Source of the DNA: Posidonia oceanica
Taxonomy: Eukaryota > Streptophyta > Magnoliopsida > Alismatales > Posidoniaceae
Length of the DNA: 64,000 nucleotides
Assembly: GCA_037176725.1 (NCBI GenBank)
Contig: JAZBRS010000029.1
Coordinates: 121,305,001-121,369,000, forward strand
Direction of reading: 5' to 3'
The translations under genes and the position numbers were made by a program. Positions within the stretch are counted from its first letter, which is position 1. Each line of letters begins with the position of its first letter. Below the pieces are notes generated by a model. That model saw only the letters and a program-made list of their open reading frames with translations. It was not told where the DNA came from and searched no databases. Shown here one piece after another: positions 1-10,884 of the stretch.

Positions 1-1007
1 TTGTTTTTTAGTTTAAGTTTTTATAATTGTTTTTCTTAAGTTTTTCTTTTAATTGTTTTTAAGTTTGTTTTAATTGTTTGTTAAGTTTATCTTTTGATTA
101 TTTTTAAGTTTGTTTTAGGTTTTTCTTTTGATTATTTTTATGTTTGTTTTAGGTTTTTTTTTTGATTATTTTTAAGTTTGTTTTACTTATTAAGTTTTTC
201 TTTTTTTTAAGTTAAGTCTTTTAATTGTTTTTCTTAAGTTTATGTTTTAATTGTTTTTTAGGGTTGTTAATTGTTTGTTGTTTGTTTTTTAATTGTTTAT
301 CCTAGGTTCTTTGATTGTTTCTTTTTTCTAGGATTTTCTTTTGATTATTTTTTAAAAGGGTTTTTTTCCTTTTGTTTGTTTTTAATTATATTTTTCTTTT
401 GTTTGTTTTAATTGTATTTTTATTTTGTTTGTTTTAATTGTGTTTTTCTTTTGTTTGTTTTAATTGTATTTTTAGATTGTATTCTTAGTTTTTAGTTGCT
501 CTTTAACTAGATTTTTCTTCTAATTGTTTGTCTAAGTTTTTTAATTGTTTTTTAAGGTTTTGATTTGTTTCTTCTTGTGTTTTCTTTTTTAATTGGGGTT
601 TTAGGGTCTTTAATTTGTCTTTTATTATGTTTTTCCTTTGATTAATTGTTTTCTTGTTAAGTTTTTTTTTAATTAGGGTTTTTAGGTTTTCTTTTAATTG
701 TTTTCTTTCTTTTTTTTTTCTAAGTTTTTGAAGTGCTTTTCTAGGGTTTTCATGGGAGGGCTTTCCTAGGGTTTTTAGTGGGTTCTTTTCTAGGTTTTTT
801 GGAGGGTTTACCTAAAGTTTTTAGTGGGTTCTTTTTTAGGGTTGAATTGGATTTTCTCTTAGGTTTTTGTAATTGATTTTAGGGTTTTGGTGAAAAGGAT
901 TTAGGGTTTAGGTTTGAGGTGGGTTTTTGTTTGAAAAGGATTTAGGGTTTTTGAAGCCACCAGAGAAAGATTCCACTAATTCAGTCTGTCAAAATGGGGT
1001 GTCTACA
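1..1007 (-). mobile_element. Partial LTR of a D-type element (F), outer part off the window
   Basis: Read on the - strand, the segment begins at 1007 with TGTAGACACCCCATTTTGAC. The 5' LTR of element D begins with the same bases at 21814, and the following bases about the AATTAGTGGAAT stretch also match. The rest is T-rich on the + strand, with many TTTTAATTGTTTTT-like words and no credible ORF, as in the U3 part of D. The inner end is an intact LTR terminus, but no polypurine tract adjoins it. It is therefore either the 3' LTR of element C after a deletion, or the end of a separate element inserted into C. The far end lies outside the window. Confidence 0.75.
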
Positions 1008-1013
1008 GAGGGG

Positions 1014-1576
1014 CAAGATGCTAAGGTTGCCAGAGCATCTGCATAGGCGTTCTTGGCTCTATTCATGTAAGTGAAGCGGATGTCTTCAAATTCTTCTATC
1101 AGCTTTAGCAAGCATTCATGATAAGGTACCAGCTTGGGGTCCTTGGTCTTCCAGTCGCCGTTAACCTGGGAGATGATCAGCATCGCATCTCCATGCACAT
1201 GTAGCTTGCACACATCGTGTTCGAGTGCGACTTGCAGTCCTAAAAGGCGGGCTTTGTACTCTGCCTCGTTGTTGGTGCAAGGGAATATCATCTTCCTTGC
1301 AAAAGGGATTAGAACTCCCTGCGGCGTTGATAGGACAACGCCGATGCCTCTGCCCCTTCTATTAACCGCGCCATCGAAGTATAGGTGCCACCGTAATTCG
1401 TCTTCAGGATCCTTATGCTCTAAATCCTCCATGGCAAATAGAATGTCTTCATTGGGGAACTGTGTTTGCAGAGGCTGATATTCTGGTAGGGGGAAGTCGG
1501 CCAGATGATCTGCCATGGCTTGCCACTTCATTGATTTCTGCGTGACGAAGGTGATGTCATATTGAGACAATAACAC
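1014..1576 (-). pseudogene. Archaeal-type RNase H (aRH) of element C, truncated
   Basis: The reading frame encodes the second RNase H typical of the Tat lineage. Its acidic residues are all visible: D in LYFDGA, E in TNNEAEY, D in VHGDA and D in NAYADALA. The upstream end is the tail of the first RNase H region (LLSQYDITFVTQKS). In related elements this domain helps degrade the RNA strand of the RNA-DNA hybrid in the virus-like particle. After ALATLAS the frame runs only a few codons and then enters LTR sequence at 1007. The linker and the integrase that follow in element E are absent. It cannot be functional as it stands. Confidence 0.8.
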
Positions 1577-2684
1577 CTACCACTTAACACATCTGCCCAC
1601 CATAGCCGGCTTCTGAAAAAGGAACTTGATGGGGTCATGTCGGCATAAGAGCTGGACCGGGTGCGCCATCATGTAATGCCTTAGCTTCTGCGCGGCCTAG
1701 AGACAAGCAGGTCTTCTCTATGGTGCTATACCTAGCTTCGCAATTAGTGAACTTCTTGCTCAGGTAGTAAATGGCACGCTCCTTTCTACCAGTTTCATCA
1801 TGTTGGCCAAAGACGGCACCCACGGAATGCTGCGTGGTAGAAAGATAGAGAATTAGAGGTCTCCCTGGCACAGGAGAGACCAAGACAGGAGGCTTGATCA
1901 GGAGCTGCTTGATCTTGTCAAATGCAGCTTGGCACTCTTCGCTCCAGTTGATCTATGCGTTCTTCTTCAGGAGCTTGAAGATCGGTTCGCAGATAGGTGT
2001 GAGTTGCATGATGAACCGGTTGATATACTGCAGACGCCCCAGCAGGCCTCTAACTTCTTTCTCAGTCTTAGGGGGTGGTATGTCCACGATGGCTTTAGCC
2101 TTGCTCGGGTCCACTTCAATTCCCCTCTAGCTGACGATGTACCCCAACATCTTGCCGAATGATACCCCGAATATGCATTTATTGGGGTTAAGGCGAAGCT
2201 TGTACTTCCTCAGGCGATCAAAGAGCTTCTTGAGGCAGATAAGGTGATTCTTAGGCTCTCTAGACTTGGCAATAATGTCGTCCACGTAGACCTCGACTTC
2301 TTGGTGCATGAGGTCGTGGAATAATGCTGTCATCGCTCTCTGATATGTTGCTCCGGCATTCTTGAGCCCAAATGGCATAACTTGATAGCAGAAGACTCCC
2401 CAGGGGGTGATAAAAGCAGTCTTCTGCATGTCTTCTTCTGCCATTCTGATCTGATTGTAGCTGGAGAAGCCGTCCATGAAGGAGAGCATCTTGTGCCCCG
2501 CAGTGTTGTCCACCAGGACGATGATGTGCGGTAAAGGGAAGTCGTCCTTAGGACTGGCTTTGTTCAGATCCCTATAATCAATGCACATATGGACCCGTCC
2601 ATCCTTCTTGGGCACAGGCACGACATTTGCGAGCCATTCTGGATAGAGGATGACCTTGAGAAAACCAACACCGTGCTGCTTCAT
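1577..2684 (-). pseudogene. Reverse transcriptase and degenerate RNase H of element C
   Basis: An RT palm is clear from 2684 down to 2127: CIDYRDLNKASPKDDFPLPH, MPFGLKNAGATYQRA and the catalytic VEVYVDD. A TAG ends that frame at 2127-2129, where element E has a Gln codon (SQRG in E). Past the stop the thumb and connection sequence continues, with a further stop near 1955. The first RNase H appears at 1883-1635 as LYLSTTQHSVGAVFG, with Ser where an active RNase H has its first Asp. A frameshift near 1690 scrambles the following helix. In Tat elements this first RNase H is generally inactive and is backed up by the aRH downstream. Confidence 0.85.
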
Positions 2685-3276
2685 GATTTCCTCTTTGATT
2701 TTGAGTAGCCACTAGGGTCGCCACTTCCAGAGCTTCTGCTTTACTGGCTTCGCGTTTGGATCTAGAGGCAAGTTGTGCACCACGATCTCGACATCAAGGC
2801 CGACCATGTCTTCATAACTCCAAGCGAAGACATCTGCATATTCCATAAGGAATGCAATAAACTCTGCTCTGCCCTAGGCGACAGTAGGGCGCTGATGCGG
2901 ACCTCTTTGACATTTTCAGCTGTGCCAATGTTGATGACCTCTATCTCTTCTTCGACATGGAGGTTGGGCCCTTCTGGGTCGTCATCATAAGGCTAGAACT
3001 CAGGTGGTGGTTCATCATTCTCATCTACGCCTGTACCGTTCTCCTCCTCATATGCAATGAGTTCCGTTAGGATCTCCTTCTCAAATGTGGGGTCTATAAT
3101 GTCGAAGGAGTGGACATGTTCCGCCTCTTGATCCTGATGATGCCTCAGGATGGTCACACTTACCCGAGTATTTTTGTGGGCTCAGTGGGTGACGTCTGCT
3201 TCAGTGGCCCCTGGTCCTGCTGACTGATCTGGCTGCTCTGGATGCTCTCGCTGCTCTGGCACCGCTGTCACTGCTG
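2685..3276 (-). pseudogene. Pre-RT segment of element C polyprotein
   Basis: The - strand matches the C-terminal part of the long protease-linker ORF of element E. It has the Ile-Leu-(H/R)-His-His-Gln region, an acidic stretch (Glu/Asp-rich near 2950-3060) and the DVFAWSYEDM-type motif just before RT near 2800. Several in-frame stops occur, for example at about 2715 where E and D have a Gln codon. The segment begins at the B insertion site. Its upstream continuation lies at 17247, so the coding order across the 14 kb of B is preserved once B and one target duplication are removed. Confidence 0.7.
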
Positions 3277-3281
3277 GGACT
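3277..3281. repeat. Target site duplication of element B (left), GGACT
   Basis: GGACT lies immediately before the TGTAGATATCC start of the left LTR. The same five bases follow the right LTR at 17242-17246. A 5 bp duplication is normal for Ty3/gypsy integration. Confidence 0.85.
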
Positions 3282-4827
3282 TGTAGATATCCTATTTTTG
3301 CATTTCTGAGAGTTCTTTTGGGGTAGAAACCTTGAGGTGCCCCAAATCTCGTGCCTAAGTTTGATAACACATCTTCCGGATATTCCTTGACTTCTTTAAA
3401 GCATGACTAGATCCTACCTAGACTCAGGTTGTTGGCTGTGGCAGAGCTAACTCGCTCGGGCTCGTAACAAGTCTGAGTACCCTAGGTATCCTTCACTTCA
3501 ACTCAGATTTAAAATTAGATTTGAGCTAACAGAGATGCTTCCTTTATTTCATAGACTATCTATAGTTTCCCAGCCTCCCATCTTGTTTCCTCTAGCAAAA
3601 ACCCGAGAAAAGAGCTAAAAATGACCTAGGTAAGATAGTAGCCACCTTGGGAGGCGACTCATATAGTTGTCGCCTAAAGAGGCGACTATAACCGTCACCC
3701 ATTTCCCAGCCGACTACACTAGAAGCCATCTGAGGAGGCGGCTCAGTCAGAAGCCATTTAAGGAGGTGACCCATGTGGACATCACCTGGAAAGGCGACTG
3801 GGCGATCGTGGGCAACGGTTGCTCCCTACTATCCCCTCAACCCTCAGGCGCCAGCTCATCAGGCGATTGAGTGGTTGAGGAACTGCCTCGGTCTTCCCAC
3901 GATCCTTGACCATCAGGCGTCACTCCATGCGGCGACTAGCAATCGTGGCTCCTTTCGAACCACTTTTCCACGGTTATTGCCCACTCCCCCCTCAACCGTT
4001 AGGAGCTAGCTCACCCGGTGACTAACAGTCGTGGCCTCGTTCCCGGGTCGTCCCACACTTTGACTGAGCAGTTGCTAGGTTTAGGCACCGCCCCAACCAG
4101 TGATTCAACCTAACAACCATTTTTCTAGAATTTTCTGAGCTCCAACCGTCCCCACACCCCTAGAGTCTATAAATAGAACCCCTAGGCTGGTGGTTTGAGG
4201 GTCAGAATTTTTGAGAGAGAAATCCCCCTAGAGAGGAATTTCCAAAAGAGACAGAGCCCTGTCAGTTGTGAGTCACCTTCAGAGAGCTAGATTTCCAAAT
4301 CCAGAAACTCAATCTCCTCTCCCCAATAGGCTACCAACCTGAGCTTCTACCTCTAATCCAGGAATCCTCAGCTACGCTGGAGCTCCGACCGTGCTTCCTT
4401 CTAACCTCATTGCACACAGCATAAGGGTGAAAGGGAGTATCTTCCTCCAATCTAATTTCTTATTACATCTCTTTACATTCCTTAGCATAGGATCATAGCA
4501 TATGCATATGGGGAACAACCTCTGGTCAGTATTTGCATTCTTTCAGTTATGTCGGTTCATTCATTTCTGTTACTGACTACTACACTTAAGCTAATTTAAA
4601 TCTATGTTGTTTTGTTTTGAAGGAAATGAAGGAATTCACGTAGCACGAGGAAGTCGCTAGACGACATCCTGCCATCGATCTAGTGGTACGAGGACCCGGA
4701 TCATCATAATCTCCCCCCAAGTGTCTTGTCTGCCCAAAGGCGAGTGGCGATCACAACAAAAGCTATCGACATCGTGGAAGCGCTGACATCTTCTCAAACA
4801 CCCCCCCCCCCCAAATTCCACACTACA
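3282..4827 (+). mobile_element. Element B 5' LTR (1,546 bp)
   Basis: It starts TGTAGATATCC and ends CACTACA, and it is repeated at 15720-17241. From about 3640 to 4110 it is dense in GGCGACT-like words in both orientations, several forming short inverted repeats, for example GGCGAC at 3653-3658 with GTCGCC at 3669-3674. A TATA box sits at 4169. A poly-C run near 4801-4812 differs in length between the two LTRs. The short translated stretches inside the LTR have no recognisable domain. Confidence 0.9.
4169..4176 (+). promoter_or_regulatory. TATA box of element B (5' LTR)
   Basis: TATAAATA stands in a CCCTAGAGTC context and is conserved at 16585-16592 in the other LTR. An AG-rich stretch about 35-50 bases downstream (TTGAGAGAGAAATC) is a plausible transcription start, which would place U3 at about 0.9 kb. 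Confidence 0.65.
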
Positions 4828-4905
4828 GGACTGTCTGGACTACTGGGACTGCTCTGTTTGCTACCGATGCTGTCTATACTATCACTTCCTCTGCGTTCTC
4901 AGATG
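4828..4905 (+). other. 78 bp copy of the right-hand flank inserted behind the 5' LTR
   Basis: A primer-binding site is expected here. Instead the sequence repeats the 78 bases that follow the 3' LTR at 17242-17319, including the GGACT target duplication. I count 8 differences in 78, nearly all transitions. At 4906 the sequence switches abruptly to RNase H coding sequence. Confidence 0.8.
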
Positions 4906-5471
4906 GCCTTAGTATGGGCCTCACAAAAGCTCAAGCACTATTTTCTTGCACACAAAGTCTGCTACTTAGCCAAGATGGACCCCATCAAGTACATGTTCAA
5001 GAAACCAGCATTGTCCAGAAGGCTAGCACGATGGCAAATGCTTCTTACTGAGTCGACCTACAGTTCATCACTTAGAAGGCGATCAAGGGGCAAGCTATCA
5101 TGGACCAACTCGCCGGGCTACCTGTGTCAGAGTATCAGCCAGTGTCAACAGATTTCCCAGACAAGGAAATACTGGCAATCAATAGTGTCCTGCCACTCAT
5201 CAGAAAATGGACCCTCCATTTCAATGGAGCGCTTAATTCACAGGGCGCCGGGATAGGGGCAACACTCCTCACTCCGGAGGGTATTGTTCTCCCCGCTGCA
5301 GCCCAACTACTCTTCTCAGCGAGTAACAACATTGCAGAATACGAGGCACTCATTCTAGGGCTCCGAATGGCTCTCGATCTAGGGGCAAGAAGGCTAAAAG
5401 TAGTTGGGGACTCACAGCTTGTCATACGACAAGTCCTCAACAAATACAAGACTCTCTCACCAAAGCTGTAG
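4906..5471 (+). pseudogene. RNase H and archaeal-type RNase H of element B, truncated
   Basis: The segment opens in the middle of the first RNase H (ALVWASQKLKHYFLAHKV, then MDPIKYMFKKPALS). A frameshift near 5060-5100 moves to the frame that carries the aRH. There HFNGAL replaces the usual HFDGA, so the first catalytic Asp is Asn (GAT to AAT). The NNIAEYEAL and VVGDSQLV motifs are intact. A TAG at 5469-5471 interrupts the frame. The last Asp motif, NILADSLASLAS, follows in the same frame after 5520. RT and everything upstream are missing because the 5' LTR with its filler copy is joined directly to this point. Confidence 0.8.
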
Positions 5472-6956
5472 AAATACCACAACCTAGCTAAAGCCTTACT
5501 GAAGAAATTTGACCGGGTTATGTATGTGCATGCCCTTAGAAGCAACAACATCCTGGCTGATTCATTGGCCTCATTGGCATCCTCGCTCCCCTTCAGCTCA
5601 GGGACAGACGAGCAATCCATCATGGTGCGAAGAATCAGCACTCCAACAGTGGGGTCTGCCACCGAATGGGTTGAAGAACTCAGAGAAGAACTAAACCAGG
5701 AAAGCTTAATATGCACAGAGGTCTGTTATCAAGGAGCTACAGAAGTAAATGACGATGGCAACCCGTGGTATTACAACATACAGAATTATGTACAAGATCG
5801 TGCCTTCCCGGTCTATGCGACTCCCAAGGATAGAGATGCACTGAGGAGGATGGCTACCAAATACTACATCAAAGCCAACACACTCTTTTGGAGAACACCC
5901 CTAGGGATTGAACTCCGATGTGTGGATGCATCTGAGTCAGCCGAGATCCTCAAGGAAACACATGAGGGAGTCTACGGAGGCCACATCAATTCCCAGTTCA
6001 TGGCTAAAATGATCATCAGAAGGGGGTACCACTGGCCTACCATGGAAGCCGACTGCGCAAGTAAAGTCAAACGGTACAAGAGCTGCCAACTGCACGCCAA
6101 CAAGATCCATGCTCCGGCTTCAACGCTTCACGCTTTATCAACACCATGGCCTTTCTCCATGTGGACCTTCGATGTGGTGGGACCTATCCATCAAGGAAAG
6201 GGCAACACTTTCATCCTAATGGCAACAGAATACTTCACCAAATGGGCAGAAGCAGAGGCATTCGCAAACATCAAGGCCACAACCCTGTGTCGATTCGTAC
6301 AGTGAAATATCATCGCAAGGTTCGGGGTGCCTAAAGCCTTAGTAGCAGACAATGGACCAATCTTCATCTCAGAAGAGTTCAAGCGGTTATGCCAAGAATT
6401 CAATATCACTCTACACCACTCTTCCCCGTATTACCCACAAGAGAATGGTCAAGCAGAAGCTACTAATAAAACCTTAATCAAAATCATTAAAAAGACGGTG
6501 GAAGACGCTAAGGGATCGAATTGGTCAGATAAGCTTGTTAATGCATTATGGGCATACCACACCACCGTAAGGACAGCAACGGGTCAAACCCCTTATACTT
6601 TAGCCTTTGGTATGGAAGCAATGGTCCCATACGAGATCCTGATCCCCTCATTAAGAGTTAAGATTGATAGGAGAATGTCTGCCGAAGAAAAGAGGCAAGC
6701 TTTACTCCTTCATTTAGAACTCCTTGATGAGAAATGGTTGGCAGCCGCCGAACATACGTGTGTCTACCAACAAAGGTTAACCAAGGCTTACCAGAAGAAA
6801 GAAATCGAATGCAAGTTTAAAATTGGTGATCTAGTGCTTAAAGAAGTGTTGCCCTACAATAAGCCCTACCCTAAGGGAAAGTTAAAGCCAAACTGGGAAG
6901 GACCCTACATAGTGGTTGCTGCATATCCAGGGAATGCTTATTGACCATCCCATGAT
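5472..6956 (+). pseudogene. aRH tail and integrase of element B
   Basis: One frame runs from the aRH tail (NILADSLASLAS) through a linker to integrase. The zinc-binding part has HEGVYGGHIN and then KRYKSCQLH. The first Cys of the usual Cys-x2-Cys pair is Tyr. The core has Asp in MWTFDVVG, Asp in VADNGP and Glu in QENGQAEATNK, and the last two are spaced by 35 residues as expected for DD35E. A TGA at 6303-6305 interrupts the core and the frame then resumes at once. The C-terminal part (IGDLVLKEV, KLKPNWEGPY) resembles the usual integrase tail, and a further stop lies near 6944. It cannot yield active integrase as it stands. Confidence 0.9.
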
Positions 6957-7269
6957 GGAACAGATCTTCCTGACCCTTGGAATGCAATGCACCTAAAAAG
7001 GTACTTCCCCTTAATCAGCATGTCTATATCATTAATGAGACCTAGGGCCTAACACCAAGCCAGAAAAGGGAGAGATTCCCAAAGCCAATAGGAAGAGGAA
7101 CACCTGGGGGGACCCATGCCTTGTCCTGTCTCCACGTACACACTGCACGGGAAGGTAAGGGAAGAGTAGGCTCAGAGTGGAGGCTTAGAGTACGAACTGC
7201 TTGCCAAAGCAACCTAGAAAGCGTCAAGAAAAGACGGCGGCAAAAACCGCTCAAACAGAGAGGAAAGAA

Positions 7270-7356
7270 GGCAGCAAAGAAGCTGTCCAAGTAAGGAACA
7301 AACGAAAAGAGACAGTAAAAGAAACTGTCCAACTAAAAGAGGTCAGCAAAGAGCTG
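7270..7356 (+). repeat. Three short hairpins with related stems
   Basis: GGCAGC/GCTGTC (7270-7275 with 7282-7287), GACAGT/ACTGTC (7311-7316 with 7324-7329) and CAGC/GCTG (7344-7347 with 7353-7356) enclose similar A-rich loops and are followed by CCAA. The stem bases differ between copies but pair within each copy, allowing one G-U pair. Confidence 0.6.
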
Positions 7357-7730
7357 TCCAAAGAGTGAAAAAGAGCATGGCAAAAGCTGTCTGTGCATCT
7401 AAAAGTATAAACCATAGAAAGACGTATTAAGGACTAAAGAAAGGTAAGCAGGAATCAAGGCCTAAGCCAAAACTGAGAGTTCACCATATCTCGAGACTTC
7501 CCCTGTCCCTTTCTCACTAATAGGTAAGGAGTAAGCAACCCTAGGTGGTCAAGGACTGAAAAGGCCCAGGGAGTAGCAACCCAAGTAAGGACTAGTGTGT
7601 GGACCAAAGTCTCTAAAAGGGTGCAGGCATGGCCCAAGGGACACGTCCACAAAGGTAAGGCCCACTCATTTGGTTGAAACAGACCCCGAGGCTAATGCTT
7701 AAGATAGGTACTCATCTTTCCCCATTAGAA

Positions 7731-7850
7731 CTAAAAAAACCAAAAAAATCATATAACCCAAAAACCAAAAAAAATCATATAATCCAAAATCCAAAAAAAA
7801 AAAAATCATATAACCCAAAATACCAAAAAAATTACAAAACCTAGAAAAGA
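7731..7850 (+). repeat. A-rich tandem repeat, about 27-30 bp unit
   Basis: The core AAATCATATAACCCAAAA is repeated about three and a half times, with poly-A of variable length between copies. Confidence 0.7.
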
Positions 7851-9446
7851 ACCAAGACATCCAACCTACCTACAAGTAAGAACTTAGTAAGTAGGAAAAC
7901 TGGAATTGATCTAGCCGATGATGCAACCATCGACTCACCAGGATTCGGAGTTAACATCCTACTCAAGCATGTCTCACGACTTAGGTGTGTTCTCTCAACA
8001 AAGACATAATGATCTTTAGAGCATCCACGGATGACTCATAATCAGCATCTACTGGGCTGTAATTTCCATTTCTTTAGCTGAGGCCAGAAATTAATTCCCT
8101 CCACCCATTTAAAATAAGCATGCATTAACATCTATTATGTCCCTTGTTAATTAATTAACTTAGCCTAAATCTTTTCATTTGACATACTTTCTCTTTGATT
8201 AATTAGTTAACTTAGCCAAATCTTTCGCCAAGGAAGGTATGCTCATTGATTACTAACAAGAAAAGTAAGCATGTGCAGGAAACAAAGCGAAACAAAAACC
8301 TTTCATATGAATATTCACAAGTACAGACTCTGACAGAAACAAAAAGGAAGGTACAGGCTCAACGGCCAGACTCGCCGCTACCCTCGCGTCCGCTGCCTGG
8401 AGGCCTCAGCGTAGGCTACGCCATAGAAGACGTCGCTCCGCTCTGGCTCCTCTCCCGAGACCCCCTAAGTAGAGAACGAAGTAGCCCAAGGTGTGGGGAG
8501 GATCGTGCTCTCGCAATCTGCTGAGCTGACAGAACTTTGGAGTGTGCTGACATCGACGGGGCTGCAGCAACCAGACCAGGAAACTCAACATCAGGGAGAA
8601 CCGCTGCAACTGCCGCCTGAGTCTCTACCAACTGTGCCTCCAACTCCTGTATCTGCTGGCTACGACCAACGCTCAGCTGTAGTAAAGAAGACAACAGTCC
8701 CAGAGTTAGAATAATTAAGCAAGAAGACTAGCAGCAACCAAAGGTGCTCAAGTGGAAAAGGAGCTACCCTTCTTGTGGAGTCAGCCTCAAACTGAACCCT
8801 AGCCATGGCTGCGTCAGATGCAGCCACACGGGCCTCCAACTCCCAGATGCGGCTATCATGCCCTTGTTCCGCCTAACTGAGGCACCCCTATAGCTCCTCA
8901 GCATGCCCTAAGGCATCGTCAAGCTGACTCTGAGTGGGACCCGTGGCTGGAGGGGTGTGAATCATCTCCATCATCGCCTGAATCTGCAGAGAAAAACAAG
9001 ATCACATAAGCCCAAGGACATATATTTAAAGCAAAGAAAAGAGTAGAAATACCTCTGAATCGCGAGCCTAGACCTCCTCAGCAAGCACGCCCTCGGCACA
9101 AGAAGCGGCTGGACCTGTGGTGGCAGTAGGAGCAGGCTCTGCACTTGTCGAAGCACCCTCGGCCTGTATTAAAGCAAGGACAACAATTAGACAAGCAAAA
9201 ACAAGCACCGACAACTAACAAGGGGAAACTAGACTCACTCGTGCTCGAAGCTCGTCCATCTGGCATAGGAGCTCGTCTCTCTCCCACACCAGCTCTGCCA
9301 CTCTCAACGAGTGCTGCTCCTGCTAAGTCCTAAATGCCTCAGTCATCCCCTCTGAGGCGTCCATCTGCGCAAACAAGGAAGATGCGTAAACAAGTGAACA
9401 AGTAAAGGAGCAGTAGAATAGCACAACACCAAAAGAGATTGCTTAC

Positions 9447-9926
9447 CAGCTCCTCAATACAGCTATGGGCAATCACCAACTCGTGACGAAGGTCGCCAAC
9501 GCTCACACTAGGACCAGCGCCCATCGATACGTTGGAGCGACCATAAAAGACGTCGCGATGGAAGACAATCAGACGGCTAAACTCAAAATCAAACCAGGTC
9601 CTCCATGCTGCCTCTGTCTCTGCAGAACCACCAGAAAGGGGCTCTGTGCCACCCGAGCGTTAGTTCTCGAGCTGCTCTCCAAACCACTGAGGAGTATCAG
9701 TCTGACCTCCCCTAATAGATCCCCGAGAGCAATCCGCAGGACCTGCCACCGTAACAACCTGCCGAAGGCCGAACTGTCGCAGGACACAGCCCACCTGGCT
9801 GTAGTGACACTGGAAGAGGCTAAAGAGCCAGCACTCCTGAAAGAACAAGTGGGAACTGCGTGCCACGGGCTCCTCATCAGCATGCTCACCCTCAGAGTAG
9901 AGTCTCCAGACAACCAGCAAGCACAA
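9447..9926 (-). pseudogene. Plant mobile domain exon (C-terminal half) in element B
   Basis: The - strand frame holds EGEHADEEPVARSSHLF, then CVLRQFGLRQVV, which matches the RQFG-x-x-Q signature near the end of plant mobile domains. A stop interrupts the frame near 9658. After it the same frame carries AWRTWFDFEFSRL and ends in HSCIEEL at the donor GAGCTG|GTAAGC. The upstream border is uncertain, because the AG that fits best leaves the phase off by one. There may be a small indel, or I have chosen the wrong acceptor. Confidence 0.6.
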
Positions 9927-10230
9927 ATAAGTCAGAAACCAATAAACTGTGCGAGAGAGAGGGATCTAAGCGCTGAAACTCACCCACTCCTCTGGGAGGA
10001 TCTCTAACAGGAAGCGGCCCAGATGTCTCACAGGGCGAATCCGCTCTGGAGCCAGCTGCACCTCGCTCCACCGCTGAGCCCGGGGAAACTCGACGAGACC
10101 ATCTCTTGGCACTCCAGGTCAAAGGTACACAAAATGCTCGAAGACCCAAGTCTATCACACAAAGCAACAATTCCAAGTCAGAAGCAGTCAATTAAAAACA
10201 GAAAAACAAGCTCATAAGTAAAACACAAAC

Positions 10231-10884
10231 CTGAAAAAGGGGCAGACAACCCGAAAGAGAGCGGGTCAGGCCCGCAGCAAAAGACTCCAGCTGGGAGATC
10301 AAATAGACCAACACGGCTGAGCCCCAGGAGTATCTACCAATCCTTTCCACATGCAAAAGGAGAGGAGCAAAACCGGCATGTAACATCTGAGAAGACGTGC
10401 CGAAGAAGAGCCTATGAAACAGAATGGACAAAAAGAGCCGGAGCTGCTAATCCGCTATCTCCGGGGTCACCTCGTCAACAAGAAGAAGGTCGTCCAGTCG
10501 GTCCTTCAGCCACTTGACGTTGACGTGTGTATGGAAGCGACTAGAAAGGGGAGGTCGTGCACCATAACAAGCCTCTAGCTCGGCACCATAGCAGGCCTGC
10601 AAAGGTGCTATCACAGGCTCTCCGTCAACCCTCAGACCCACCAGCTGCACTACGTCCTTCAGGGTGACAATCATCTCACCTACGTGAAAGATGAAGCTGC
10701 CGGAACTCCTGTTGTACCTCTCAGCAAAAGAAACCAGAAGTCCGAGGTGAATCTCAAAGGGCATGATATCCAAGAAGTGGCCGAAGCCCATCCCCGCAAG
10801 TCTCACCTGCTGGAACTTTGGGAGGTCAAGGTACGTCTCATGCAAGTCATTCCAGCTAAAGCGCGTCCGGCTCGACAATGGCAT
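10231..10884 (-). CDS. Plant mobile domain exon (N-terminal half) in element B
   Basis: This is the longest exon of the antisense gene. It is preceded by TTTTATGCCAG and begins ATGCCATTG. It shows the classic plant mobile domain pattern: a hydrophobic lead (FQQVRLAGMGFGHFLDI), then FAERYNRSSGSFIF, then VTLKDVVQLVGLRVDG. The latter part carries LFFGTSSQM and ERIGRYSWGSAVLVYLISQL. One in-frame TAG lies at 10447-10449, in a position that reads Gln in a closely similar TAG/CAG context. It ends at CAG|GTTTGTG. Plant mobile domains occur in host proteins of the MAIN/MAIL type and in several transposon classes. The molecular role is not established. Confidence 0.7.

Larger units (their letters stand above)
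6957..8415 (+). other. Element B region between integrase and the antisense gene
   Basis: No credible coding sequence on either strand. It contains a run of small inverted repeats (7270-7356), an A-rich tandem repeat (7731-7850) and otherwise unremarkable AT-rich DNA up to the end of the antisense gene at 8416. Confidence 0.6.
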
